From the NCBI RefSeq assembly GCF_965118125.1, contig NZ_OZ221288.1, positions 2,790,001 through 2,854,000 on the forward strand: DNA of 64,000 nucleotides, written 5' to 3'. The notes under the pieces were generated by a model. It was given only the letters and a program-made list of their open reading frames with translations, was not told where the DNA came from and ran no database searches. This document shows positions 7,754 to 15,832 of this stretch, in pieces; the stretch's first letter is position 1, and each line of letters starts with the position of its first letter. Made by a program: the position numbers and the translations under genes. The DNA comes from Pararobbsia alpina_A (lineage in GTDB: Bacteria > Pseudomonadota > Gammaproteobacteria > Burkholderiales > Burkholderiaceae).

Positions 7754-8542
7754 CTACTCTCCTAGGTTGATAGCCGTGAACACGCCGGCCGAGATCGTTG
7801 CGGTAAGAATCGTTGCCAGGTCGAACGACGGCGTCTCTTCGAATGCGGCTTCGACTGCCGCATGGAAGGGCTGACCCTGGATGAGCGTCTGAAGGAACGT
7901 GGCGCCGCCGGCCGGCAGGCGCGAGACGACAACCTCGTTATCGGGTCGTGTAATCAGGGCATCTTCGGCTTCGGCCGACTGCATCGTCCCGGTCGGCGCC
8001 TCGACGCGGTTCATCGCGAAGATGGAGACTGCTGGGTACGGAGAGCGGACGATCCGCGTCGCCGGATGCGGCACGAATCGGACTTGAGCAAGCCGCTCGG
8101 GATCGATGGAGGCAAGCGCGGTGGCTTCGAGCGGACGGGCATCGGCCGCATGGTAAGCATCCAGCCACGCGCGTTCGATGCGGGCCGTATCTGCGAGCCA
8201 GGGCATGTGCTGCGCGTACTCGTACCACTCGATAAACGCTGGGAATTCGCGACCATATTCAAACAGCAGCGGCGAAAAAGGCGGGGTCGCGCGGACATGA
8301 AAGCGCGCCATGGCCCTGAAGAACTCGACGCCTGTAATCCGCTGGACGGCCGGATAGATCGACGCAAGGGCGTCGATCAGGCTGACTGTGACGTTGTTTC
8401 GATAGACGTTGTAGCGCTTCGCGACTTGCTTGCCGTTCGCGGCCACGACGTCGGCCGGCGCGGGAAGGGTCGGTGCGATCAGGCCGGGTGCGAAGGCGGC
8501 TGCGTAGTCTTGCGCCGCGCGTTCCAATGAAGGCTCAGCCAT
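7754..8542 (-). CDS. bufC: BufC, DUF2063 partner of MNIO enzyme
   Basis: A 262-residue protein starting 'MAEPSLERAAQDYAAAF'. The N-terminal segment with 'ANGKQVAKRYNVYRNNVTVSLIDALASIYPAVQRITGVEFFRAMAR' is the DUF2063 DNA-binding-like domain name in databases, but in MNIO clusters the protein binds the precursor peptide and presents it to BufB, as in MbnC. The start overlaps the bufB stop by 8 bp, which supports coupled translation and a fixed ratio in a complex. A frame extends to 8566 without a better ribosome site. Confidence 0.9.
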   Translation of the reverse strand: MAEPSLERAAQDYAAAFAPGLIAPTLPAPADVVAANGKQVAKRYNVYRNNVTVSLIDALASIYPAVQRITGVEFFRAMARFHVRATPPFSPLLFEYGREFPAFIEWYEYAQHMPWLADTARIERAWLDAYHAADARPLEATALASIDPERLAQVRFVPHPATRIVRSPYPAVSIFAMNRVEAPTGTMQSAEAEDALITRPDNEVVVSRLPAGGATFLQTLIQGQPFHAAVEAAFEETPSFDLATILTATISAGVFTAINLGE

Positions 8543-9458
8543 GATGACTGACCTCTTCTTCCGCAAGGGCGTGCGTGGTCGACATCACGTGTTGAGCCGT
8601 CTGCGCGTGCGCGCGCAGCTCAGGCCATGCCGGAAGTTCGCTGTCCCACTCAATGAGTGTGGGCGTCGGCCCCACGCGCTCGATCACGCTTCGATACAGG
8701 TCCCAGACGCGGGCGTCGACGGCCCGGTTGTGGCTATCGATGAGCAAAGGCTCGCCTTCGTCATCCTGCTGTTCGACGTGACCCGCAAGATGAATTTCGC
8801 CGACGTGTTCGAGCGGAAAACTGTCGAGATAGGCTTCAGCTGAGAACCCGTGATTCGTCGCGGAAACGAACACGTTGTTGATGTCGAGCAGCAAGCCGCA
8901 TCCCGTCCTGAGTGCAATCGCGCGCAGGAAATCGGTTTCGCTCATCGTCGATGATGCAAACGCGATGTACGTAGCGGGATTTTCAAGCAGGATTGATCGA
9001 CCGATGGCCTCCTGGACCTGATCGATGTGTTCGCAAACTTGCCTGAGCGTGGCGACGCTGTAGGGCAAAGGAAGAAGATCGTTAAAGAAGGTACCGCCGT
9101 GGGACGACCAAGCAAGATGCTCGGAGACGAGCATCGGTTCGTACCGTTCGACAACGTCCCGAAAGCGTGCAAGGTGGCCGAGGTCGATGGGATCTTGCCC
9201 GCCGATCGACATGCACACGCCATGCACTGAAATGGGATAGCGCTCGCGAATCGCTTCGAGCGCACGATGCGGGGGGCCGCCGGCGCCCATATAGTTTTCC
9301 GCATGCACCTCGAAGAAGCCTTCCGTCAGCGGAAGCTCGAGGATGGCCTGCAGATGTTCATGCTTGAAACTGGTGCCGGCGAGCGCGGGCGGACGAGAGG
9401 TCAGCCCGGGTGGGCGGCGTGACGTGCCGGAGCCTGGAGTTCTCACGATGTCGTTCAT
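8535..9458 (-). CDS. bufB: BufB, MNIO (DUF692) peptide-modifying enzyme
   Basis: A 307-residue TIM-barrel enzyme of the multinuclear non-heme iron oxidative family. Metal-ligand motifs are present in order: 'FFEVHAENYM', 'ISVHGVCMSIGG', 'LVSEHLAW', 'LLENPATY', 'LLLDINNV', 'IHLAGHVEQ', 'LIDSHNRAVD' and 'TLIEWDSELP'. MNIO enzymes in bufferin operons convert cysteines of the BufA precursor into thiooxazole-type heterocycles that bind copper. The enzyme acts in the cytoplasm before export. It starts 27 bp after bufA ends and overlaps bufC. The proline- and arginine-rich first 25 residues precede the conserved barrel, so the true start could be slightly internal. Confidence 0.93.
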   Translation of the reverse strand: MNDIVRTPGSGTSRRPPGLTSRPPALAGTSFKHEHLQAILELPLTEGFFEVHAENYMGAGGPPHRALEAIRERYPISVHGVCMSIGGQDPIDLGHLARFRDVVERYEPMLVSEHLAWSSHGGTFFNDLLPLPYSVATLRQVCEHIDQVQEAIGRSILLENPATYIAFASSTMSETDFLRAIALRTGCGLLLDINNVFVSATNHGFSAEAYLDSFPLEHVGEIHLAGHVEQQDDEGEPLLIDSHNRAVDARVWDLYRSVIERVGPTPTLIEWDSELPAWPELRAHAQTAQHVMSTTHALAEEEVSHHG

Positions 9459-9485
9459 GCCGCCCTCCGTGGTGCTGATGCGTGA

Positions 9486-9797
9486 TTACGACTTGATTGC
9501 CGTGAGCGAGCCGTGGCCACCGCCCGGCACTTGAATGCTCGTGCACGTGCCACCTTGGACGAACTTCCACGAATTGCCCTGGAAGTCCATCGTCGACGTG
9601 CCTTGGCAGGTCGTGCCCGGGCCTGCTGCGCAATCGTTTTGTCCCTTCAGTGCGACGCCGAAGCACTTTTCCTTATGAGCGGCGACGGCGGCCTTGGCTT
9701 CTGCGTCGGTAAGCGGAGCTGCGCCGGCGGTCGATGCGATCAGGCTTGCAACAGCGCCAGCGAGGAGTGCAGCAGTGACGTTGGTCTTGGCGGACAT
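9486..9797 (-). CDS. bufA: BufA1-type (DUF2282) bufferin precursor
   Basis: A 103-residue precursor. Residues 1-26 form a Sec signal peptide (positive start, hydrophobic 'AALLAGAVASLIA', cleavage after 'AGA'). The core holds four cysteines: Cys45 in 'EKCFGVAL', Cys56 in 'NDCAAG', Cys64 in 'TTCQGTS' and Cys85 in 'GTCTS', the DUF2282 pattern. After modification by BufB and export, such peptides sequester copper in the periplasm. The ATG at 9797 has TTGGAG upstream. An exact SigF-type promoter lies 55 bp before it, and it is the first gene of the operon. Confidence 0.93.
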   Translation of the reverse strand: MSAKTNVTAALLAGAVASLIASTAGAAPLTDAEAKAAVAAHKEKCFGVALKGQNDCAAGPGTTCQGTSTMDFQGNSWKFVQGGTCTSIQVPGGGHGSLTAIKS

Positions 9798-9851
9798 GAG
9801 AATCTCCAAAAGGTCAGGATGGAAGGTATCCGTGCTGGATACACACGTAAA

Positions 9852-9877
9852 TTCGGGCCGTTTCTCGTGCTGGTTAC
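9852..9877 (-). promoter_or_regulatory. SigF-type ECF promoter of bufferin operon
   Basis: On the minus strand GTAACC (9877-9872), 16 bases, CGAA (9855-9852). The expected start near 9845 leaves a leader of about 48 bases before bufA. I recall this motif with this spacing for Caulobacter SigF, whose targets include buf genes. Confidence 0.8.
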
Positions 9878-9966
9878 ACGCACTCAAAAATTATTTCAGT
9901 TTTTGCACGAGTGAATCCGTGGCCTGTGCGGAATCCGGACGCAGAGCAATGAAATCCAGACGCGGT

Positions 9967-9992
9967 GTAACCGTGCGGGCCGATCCGACGAA
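9967..9992 (+). promoter_or_regulatory. SigF-type ECF promoter of chemoreceptor gene
   Basis: On the plus strand GTAACC (9967-9972), 16 bases, CGAA (9989-9992). It is divergent from the bufA promoter 90 bp away. The expected start near 10000 gives a leader of about 205 bases containing seven 13-bp repeats. Confidence 0.75.
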
Positions 9993-10095
9993 CTAGTCGT
10001 CGTGGGCGGACGCCTGTGTCACTCCGGACGAATGTGTCATTCCTCAATGTGCTGACGCAAACGTTGTCCGGCCCATCTGCGCACAACACCATCAA

Positions 10096-10186
10096 CAGAC
10101 CTATAAAACAGACCTATCAGGCAGACCTATCGGGCAGACCTATCCAGCAGGCCCATAAAACAGGCCTCTGGAACAGACCTGTCGAT
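10096..10186 (+). repeat. 13-bp tandem repeat, seven units, in chemoreceptor leader
   Basis: Seven head-to-tail units based on CAGACCTATNNNN: four well-conserved units (10096-10147) and three drifted ones (10148-10186). The unit is not a multiple of three, so it does not encode a repeated peptide. It sits in the transcribed leader between the ECF promoter and the ATG at 10205. Confidence 0.9.
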
Positions 10187-10204
10187 GCACGGGCCGGGGA
10201 AATC

Positions 10205-11776
10205 ATGAAATTTGAACGCTGGAGTATTCGGGCAAGGCTGTTCACGGGCTTCGGCGTCGTGCTGCTCGCCCTGGTCGCACTGTCGGTCATTGCGATCCTG
10301 CAGGTGCAGAACGTCCGGGAGCGGCTCGACAGCATCATCGATGGCAATGGCGTCAAGGAGCGCTACGCCATCAACTTTCGCGGCAGCGTGCACGATCGAT
10401 CGATTGCGCTTCGTGATGTGATCCTCGTGGACCCGTCCGAACTCCCCGCGGTCGTCGGCAGGATCAAAAAGCTCAAGGGCGATTACGGCGAGTCCGCTCA
10501 GCCGCTGGAGGGTGTTTTCCTTCAAGGCGATAACGCCACGCCGGAAGAGAAGTCCATCTACGCGCATATCAAGGCGGCTCAGGTCAGAGGCGACCCGCTG
10601 ATCGATCGTGTCATCGCGCTTCAGGAGTCCGGCAAGACCGACGAAGCACGCAGGCTGTTGCTCGATACCGCGCGTCCCGCTCTGGTCGAGTGGCTCGCCG
10701 CGGTCAATACGATGATCGACTATGAGGAATCGCAGAGCGCGGACGAAGGCGATCAGGCGCGCAGTATCAGCGCGAAATTCACGCTACTGATGGCGGGTCT
10801 TGCTGCAATCGCTTGTGCATTGACCGTCGGCGTCGCCTGGTTTGTGTCGCGCAACGTGGCGCGCACGCTCGGCGCCGATCCTCGCGACATGATCGCCTTT
10901 GCTGAAGCGATCCGGGAAGGGGACCTTGCCAGTCCGTCTCCCATTCGCGACGACGATCGCGACAGCGTGATGGCGACCGTCACGCAAATGCGAAACAGCC
11001 TCGCCCAGCTTGTCGAACGCGTGCGTGGCGCCGTCGATGGCGTGGTGCTGGCAAGTCGGGATATCGCGGATGGCACGGCTGACCTCGGCACGCGCACGAA
11101 CAGTCAGGCAGCGGCGCTCGAGCAGGCGACCAATGCGCTTGGCGAATTCGATGAGAGCGTGTCGGCCAACGCGACCAACGCGGGACACGCCAACAAGCTG
11201 GCCAACGAGGCCTCGCTGACCGCAGGCGGCGGGGGCGAGTCCGTTGGCCGTGTGGTCGAAACCATGACGGGTATCCGGACGTCGTCGCAGCGCATCGGCG
11301 AGATCGTATCTGTCATCGACTCGATTGCATTTCAGACAAATATTCTTGCGATCAACGCTGCCGTGGAAGCCGCCCAGGCCGGAACGCACGGAAAGGGCTT
11401 CGCCGTCGTGGCCAGCGAGGTTCGCGTATTGGCACGCCGCAGCGCAGAGGCCGCAAAAGAGATCAAGACGCTGATCGAGGAGAGCAATGCGCGCGTCGGC
11501 GAAGGCGGTCGGCTTGCCGATATCGCGGGCTCGACGATCGAGGAAGTCATTGCCTCATCGCGCAACGTCACGTCGATCATGAGCGAGATCAACGACGCGT
11601 GCGTGCAGCAAGCCTACTCGATCGGCGAGCTGCGCGACATGATCCGTCACGTGGAAAGCAGCACGCAGCAGAACGTCGCGCTCGTGGAGCAATCGGGGGC
11701 GGCAACGGCGCTGCTGATCTCGCAGGCCGACTCGTTGCTTGAAGCGGTCAGCGTGTTCAAGCTCGCGTCGGCATGA
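10205..11776 (+). CDS. Methyl-accepting chemotaxis protein
   Basis: A 523-residue transmembrane receptor. First membrane helix about residues 12-34, a periplasmic four-helix-bundle ligand domain to about 190, second helix 'FTLLMAGLAAIACALTVGVAWFV' (about 191-213), HAMP, then the methylation helices and the signalling tip with 'IDSIAFQTNILAINAAVEAAQAG' and 'GKGFAVVASEVRVLARRSAEAAKEI'. No C-terminal NWETF-type tether is present. MKFERWSIRARLF at 10205 is chosen because a basic stretch precedes the first helix; the frame back to 10016 runs through the 13-bp repeats. The upstream SigF-type promoter suggests it is made during metal stress and may steer cells away from metals. Ligand unknown. Confidence 0.9.
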   Translation: MKFERWSIRARLFTGFGVVLLALVALSVIAILQVQNVRERLDSIIDGNGVKERYAINFRGSVHDRSIALRDVILVDPSELPAVVGRIKKLKGDYGESAQPLEGVFLQGDNATPEEKSIYAHIKAAQVRGDPLIDRVIALQESGKTDEARRLLLDTARPALVEWLAAVNTMIDYEESQSADEGDQARSISAKFTLLMAGLAAIACALTVGVAWFVSRNVARTLGADPRDMIAFAEAIREGDLASPSPIRDDDRDSVMATVTQMRNSLAQLVERVRGAVDGVVLASRDIADGTADLGTRTNSQAAALEQATNALGEFDESVSANATNAGHANKLANEASLTAGGGGESVGRVVETMTGIRTSSQRIGEIVSVIDSIAFQTNILAINAAVEAAQAGTHGKGFAVVASEVRVLARRSAEAAKEIKTLIEESNARVGEGGRLADIAGSTIEEVIASSRNVTSIMSEINDACVQQAYSIGELRDMIRHVESSTQQNVALVEQSGAATALLISQADSLLEAVSVFKLASA

Positions 11777-11988
11777 CGGCGGCCAGTCGTTGGCCTGTCG
11801 TTAGCCTCTCGTTGTCCCGACGTCGGTCTGATTCGTGCACGGCTGATGATTGAAGGCGGAACGCTCTGTTGAGCGGCATGATGTTGGGCGATCGGCGTCG
11901 CCCACGGTAGCATACGCAGTATTGGCACGGCGCTAAGCGTGCCGCGACGCATCAGGGCGTCGAGAAAACTGCGAAGATATCCACCGAC

Positions 11989-13047
11989 ATGTCGCGCCTT
12001 CCGTACACCGCATCGTCGCTCCGGCTGACGCTCTCTTCACAATACCTGCGTGCCTTCTTTGCGGAAACGCAGACCGATATCGACAGCCAGCAGCGTCTTC
12101 TCGAGCGTGCCGGCATCGCTCACGATACGGTCCATGCCATCAACGGCCGTATCACCGAGGGGCAGTTCTCCGCGCTCTATCGCGCCATGGCTGCGGAAAG
12201 AAACGACGAGATGCTGAGCTTGTTTCCGCGCAGCATGCCCGGTGGTGCGATGAAGTATGCGGGCTACATCATGATCGCGGCGCCGACCATTGCCGTGGCC
12301 TTTTATCGCTACACCCGGTTCCTTCATATGCTCACGAACGACTTCGAAGTCGTCGTGCGACGTGAGGGCGATATCGGCAGGTTGTATATCGTCGAGCCGG
12401 ACGGTCCGCGTCTGTGTAAAACGCTCGGACTGGAGCTGATGCTCAAGGTCTTCCACGGGCTCATGTCCTGGCTCATCGGGCGCAATATCCCGCTCGAGTC
12501 GGTGGACTTTGCGTTCGATGCACCGCCTTATCTCGACGACCTCAACGCGCTGTTTCCCGGACCGCTTCGTTTCAATCAGCCTCAGTGCGCCATTCGGTTT
12601 GATGCCGCGCTACTCGACCTCAAGTTCCAGAGGACCGAGCACGAGCTCAGGACGTTTCTTCTGCATCAGCCCAGTGACTGGTTGTGCTCGCCCGATGCGA
12701 AACAGCCGATCACACATCAGGTGCGCACGTGTCTGCTCGAAGGCGATATGGGCTCGCTCGGCGCCGCCGAGGTTGCAAAGGCACTCAACATGTCGCTGCG
12801 CACGTTGAGCAGGCGGCTCGAGAATGAACAGACGTCGGTCAAGGAAATCAAGGAAACCTTGCGTCGCGACCTCGCGATTCACCGCCTGACCCAGACCACC
12901 GACGCGATCGCCGAGATCGCCTCCGATCTCGGGTTTCGGGACATCGCGTCGTTCTATCGGGCGTTTCGAAGCTGGACCGGCGTGGCGCCGGGTTCGTACC
13001 GGCGCTCGCTTCAGAGTGACGGGAGCACCACCGCACCGGCTGCGTGA
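11989..13047 (+). CDS. AraC-family regulator, Arabinose_bd N-domain type
   Basis: A 352-residue regulator. Residues 15-210 fit the long N-terminal ligand domain of the OruR/ArgR-like AraC group ('QYLRAFFAETQTDIDSQQRLLERAGI', 'LGLELMLKVFHGLMSWLIG'). Residues about 240-340 hold the two helix-turn-helix motifs, with 'GAAEVAKALNMSLRTLSRRLENE' and 'IAEIASDLGFRDIASFYRAFRSWTGVAPGSYR'. It probably activates the SDR or MFS-thiolase-ligase genes next to it, judged only by location. Its 3' end overlaps the convergent SDR gene by 37 bp. Confidence 0.9.
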   Translation: MSRLPYTASSLRLTLSSQYLRAFFAETQTDIDSQQRLLERAGIAHDTVHAINGRITEGQFSALYRAMAAERNDEMLSLFPRSMPGGAMKYAGYIMIAAPTIAVAFYRYTRFLHMLTNDFEVVVRREGDIGRLYIVEPDGPRLCKTLGLELMLKVFHGLMSWLIGRNIPLESVDFAFDAPPYLDDLNALFPGPLRFNQPQCAIRFDAALLDLKFQRTEHELRTFLLHQPSDWLCSPDAKQPITHQVRTCLLEGDMGSLGAAEVAKALNMSLRTLSRRLENEQTSVKEIKETLRRDLAIHRLTQTTDAIAEIASDLGFRDIASFYRAFRSWTGVAPGSYRRSLQSDGSTTAPAA

Positions 13048-13937
13048 GCCTTCTTGATCTCGTTGATCGACTGCACGCTGCCGGCTTCTGCCGCGACGGA
13101 ACCTTCGCGGCTCAATACGGTGTCCAGTTTCGAATACAGGCGCTCCGGCGAGTCGTCGGCCGTGCCGATGAAGACACCATCGGTCAGCGTGACATGGGCC
13201 GCTTCGAAGGTGCCGGCCCCGGCGCACAGAATCGTTCGCGTCGGTGCGTTCTCGTGAGCCAGTACCAACATCGCCGGCACTACGGATTCGGGCGTCAGCA
13301 TGTCTGCGATCTCTTCGGAAAACAGCCCTTCGGTCATGCGCGTGAATGCGGACGGCGCGAGCGAGTTGACCTTGATGCCGTACTTCGCGCCCTCGAGGGC
13401 CAGCGTCTGCATCAGCCCGACTACGGCCATTTTCGCGGCGGCGTAGTTTGACTGACCAAAGTTGCCGAACAGTCCTGATGACGATGTCGTCATGACGATC
13501 CGGCCATACCGCTGGTCCTGCATGATCTGCCAGACTGCCTTCGTGCAATGGACCGAGCCCATCAGATGCACGTCGATCACGCGCCGGAAATCGTCGAGGT
13601 CCATTTTGGCGAACGTCTTGTCGCGAAGGATGCCCGCGTTGTTGACGAGCACGTCGACACGACCCCAGGCGTCCATCACCTGGTCGACCATCTTGCGAAC
13701 CGCTTCGTAGTCCGTCACCGACGCGCCGCTCGCCATGGCTTCACCGCCGGCGGCGCGGATTTCGTCGACGACCTGCTGAGCGGCGCTGTGCGTTCCGCCC
13801 GCGCCGTTGACGTCGCCGCCCAGATCATTGACGAGCACTTTGGCGCCTCTCGCCGCGAGGGCGAGTGCGTGCTGCTTCCCCAATCCGCCGCCGGCGCCGG
13901 TCACGATGGCCACGCGGCCGTCAAAGCTGAGTTTCAT
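13011..13937 (-). CDS. SDR oxidoreductase, MFE-2/3-hydroxyacyl-CoA dehydrogenase-like
   Basis: A 308-residue short-chain dehydrogenase. NAD(P) site 'VTGAGGGLGKQHA' (residues 12-24), 'NDLGGDVNG', 'NNAG', catalytic Ser in 'VMTTSSSGLFGNFGQSN' with YxxxK as 'YAAAK'. The 'GGxGxxHAxxLAxRGAKVxVNDLGG' style is that of peroxisomal multifunctional enzyme type 2 relatives, which oxidise 3-hydroxyacyl-CoA. The C-terminal 60 residues go beyond a standard SDR. With the thiolase and acyl-CoA ligase nearby it could form part of a beta-oxidation-like route, although it is on the opposite strand. Confidence 0.88.
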   Translation of the reverse strand: MKLSFDGRVAIVTGAGGGLGKQHALALAARGAKVLVNDLGGDVNGAGGTHSAAQQVVDEIRAAGGEAMASGASVTDYEAVRKMVDQVMDAWGRVDVLVNNAGILRDKTFAKMDLDDFRRVIDVHLMGSVHCTKAVWQIMQDQRYGRIVMTTSSSGLFGNFGQSNYAAAKMAVVGLMQTLALEGAKYGIKVNSLAPSAFTRMTEGLFSEEIADMLTPESVVPAMLVLAHENAPTRTILCAGAGTFEAAHVTLTDGVFIGTADDSPERLYSKLDTVLSREGSVAAEAGSVQSINEIKKAHAAGAVVLPSL

Positions 13938-14448
13938 TGAATGTCCTGTTCAATATCAGTGGTTTGATTCGAGGCTTGATTCGCGCTTTGATTTGAACGC
14001 GCAGAAAAGCGCCGCGACAAGTATTTTGAAACCGACGGTGTGTCGATCCCTACTGAAAAATATGGGAAAAGAATAAGTGCTTTCCTGATCCCGGCGTTCA
14101 GTGTCAGGGCAGAACATACCAAAGCCGATTGAGGATTTACCCTGAGATTTACATTTTTGGCGGGGAAGGAAAAAGTTTGGCGGGTTTTGCCAATGGTGAG
14201 GCACACGCTTTTGCCGGAAGCTTGAGGCTAGAGGATGAAGCGTCGTCTGTGCAGCGGATCCAGCGCCGGATGTGCGTTTGCAAATGAGCAACAGAAGTCA
14301 ATCGGCGTGATCGCGTTGCTCGAAAACAATATTGTAAATATTTTTTTAGGGTATTTTTATTTAAATGGATTTGTTTTATTCAGGGCTTCAATGATATTGC
14401 GGTCAACTATTTTAATAAAAGGCCGGCATAAATAGGAGGCAGGAGACA
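13938..14448. other. 511-bp AT-rich intergenic region before MFS operon
   Basis: No gene is supported. The right half is markedly AT-rich for this genome, with the near-palindrome AATATTGTAAATATT close to 14330 and long T-runs at 14339-14366. It is likely the promoter region of the divergent SDR and of the MFS-thiolase-ligase operon; AT-richness would suit H-NS-type silencing. Confidence 0.5.
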
Positions 14449-15798
14449 ATGAGTGCACAGCATTCAATCGAGCAGGGTCGCGCGCTTGTCGGTGCGGGAC
14501 ACGAAAACCGCGCATTATCGTCCAAAATATTCTGGCGAATCTTGCCGTTGCTGTTTCTTTGCTACGTCTACGCCTATATCGACCGCGTGAATGTCGGTAT
14601 GGCGCAGCTTCAAATGAAGCAATCGCTGCCGTTCAGCGATGTGTCGTACAGCATCGGCGCGAGCATTTTCTTCGTGGGATATCTGATCTTCGAAGTGCCG
14701 AGCAATCTGATGCTCGAGCGCATCGGTGCGCGACGTACGCTGCTTCGGATCATGGTGTGCTGGGGAGCGGTCTGTACGGGCATGCTGTTCGTGCACAACG
14801 AAACGTCGTTTTATATCCTGCGTTTCCTGCTCGGATGTTTTGAAGCGGGCTTCTTCCCGGGCGTGATCCTGTTTCTGACGTATTGGTTTCCCGCGCAGAA
14901 ACGCGGCTATATCGTCTCGACGTTCCTGATTGCGCCGTCCGTTGCCTTGATCGTGATGCCGCCCGCAGCGGGCGCGATCATGCGCGGGCTCAATGGCGCG
15001 GCAGGGCTCGGCGGCTGGCAGTGGCTCTTTATCGTGAGCGGCCTGCCGGCCATCGTGCTCGGTATCGTGACGTTCCTGTTGCTCGACGATAGCCCCGAAA
15101 AGGCCTCATGGCTGTCGACGCAAGAGAAGGCCGCGTTGCGCGAGCAGCTCAATACGGAGCACAAGTTCGTCGCCGAAGCGTCTCATGTCTCGGCGCGGCA
15201 ACTGCTGACCGATCCCCGCATCTATGCACTGGCAGCCGTCTACTTCCTGTTTATCGGCTGCGTGTATTCGATGATTTTCTGGGTGCCGAGCCTGATCAAG
15301 AGCTGGGGGATCAGCGATCTGTTTCTCGTCGGCGTTTTTGCGGCGCTGCCGAATGTGTGCGGGATCGCCGGGATGCTGATGATCGGGCGCAGCTCGGACC
15401 GCAATCATGAGCGCCGTTGGCACTTCTTTGGCGCCACTGTTCTTGCCGCGGTGGGTCTCGCCATCACCGCCATCTCGAAGGGCTCGTTCGCACCGTCGCT
15501 CGTCGGCCTGTGTGTGATGACGATCGGAACCACGGCGCTCACGCCGGTGTTCTTTACGACGGCGGCCGAATATGTACCGAAGAAAACCGCGGCTGCGGGC
15601 ATCGCGTTGATCAGCAGCCTGGGGAATCTCGGTGCCGTCAGCATCCCGCCGATGCTGGTCTGGATCAACGGCAAGACCGGCGGACCTTATACCAGCCTGA
15701 TGCTGATGATGGCCATCTTCGTCCTGTCGGGCGTGGTGCTGCTGCTCGGCGTGCGGCCGGCGACGAAGAACAACGCGAGCGCGCCTCGCACGGTATGA
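14449..15798 (+). CDS. MFS transporter, anion:cation symporter (ACS) family
   Basis: A 449-residue permease with twelve predicted helices, in two halves joined by a cytoplasmic loop near residue 200-245. 'YIDRVNVGMAQLQMK' in the first helix and 'EVPSNLMLERIGARR' after the second are signatures of the ACS (phthalate/tartrate/hexuronate permease) family, which imports organic acids with protons. AGGAGGCAGGAGA precedes the ATG. It leads an operon with a thiolase (34 bp gap) and an acyl-CoA ligase (31 bp gap), so its substrate is probably a carboxylate that is then CoA-activated and cleaved. The exact acid is unknown. Confidence 0.88.
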   Translation: MSAQHSIEQGRALVGAGHENRALSSKIFWRILPLLFLCYVYAYIDRVNVGMAQLQMKQSLPFSDVSYSIGASIFFVGYLIFEVPSNLMLERIGARRTLLRIMVCWGAVCTGMLFVHNETSFYILRFLLGCFEAGFFPGVILFLTYWFPAQKRGYIVSTFLIAPSVALIVMPPAAGAIMRGLNGAAGLGGWQWLFIVSGLPAIVLGIVTFLLLDDSPEKASWLSTQEKAALREQLNTEHKFVAEASHVSARQLLTDPRIYALAAVYFLFIGCVYSMIFWVPSLIKSWGISDLFLVGVFAALPNVCGIAGMLMIGRSSDRNHERRWHFFGATVLAAVGLAITAISKGSFAPSLVGLCVMTIGTTALTPVFFTTAAEYVPKKTAAAGIALISSLGNLGAVSIPPMLVWINGKTGGPYTSLMLMMAIFVLSGVVLLLGVRPATKNNASAPRTV

Positions 15799-15832
15799 AG
15801 CAAAGAGCGGATCAACGACAGGGAGAAGACGT

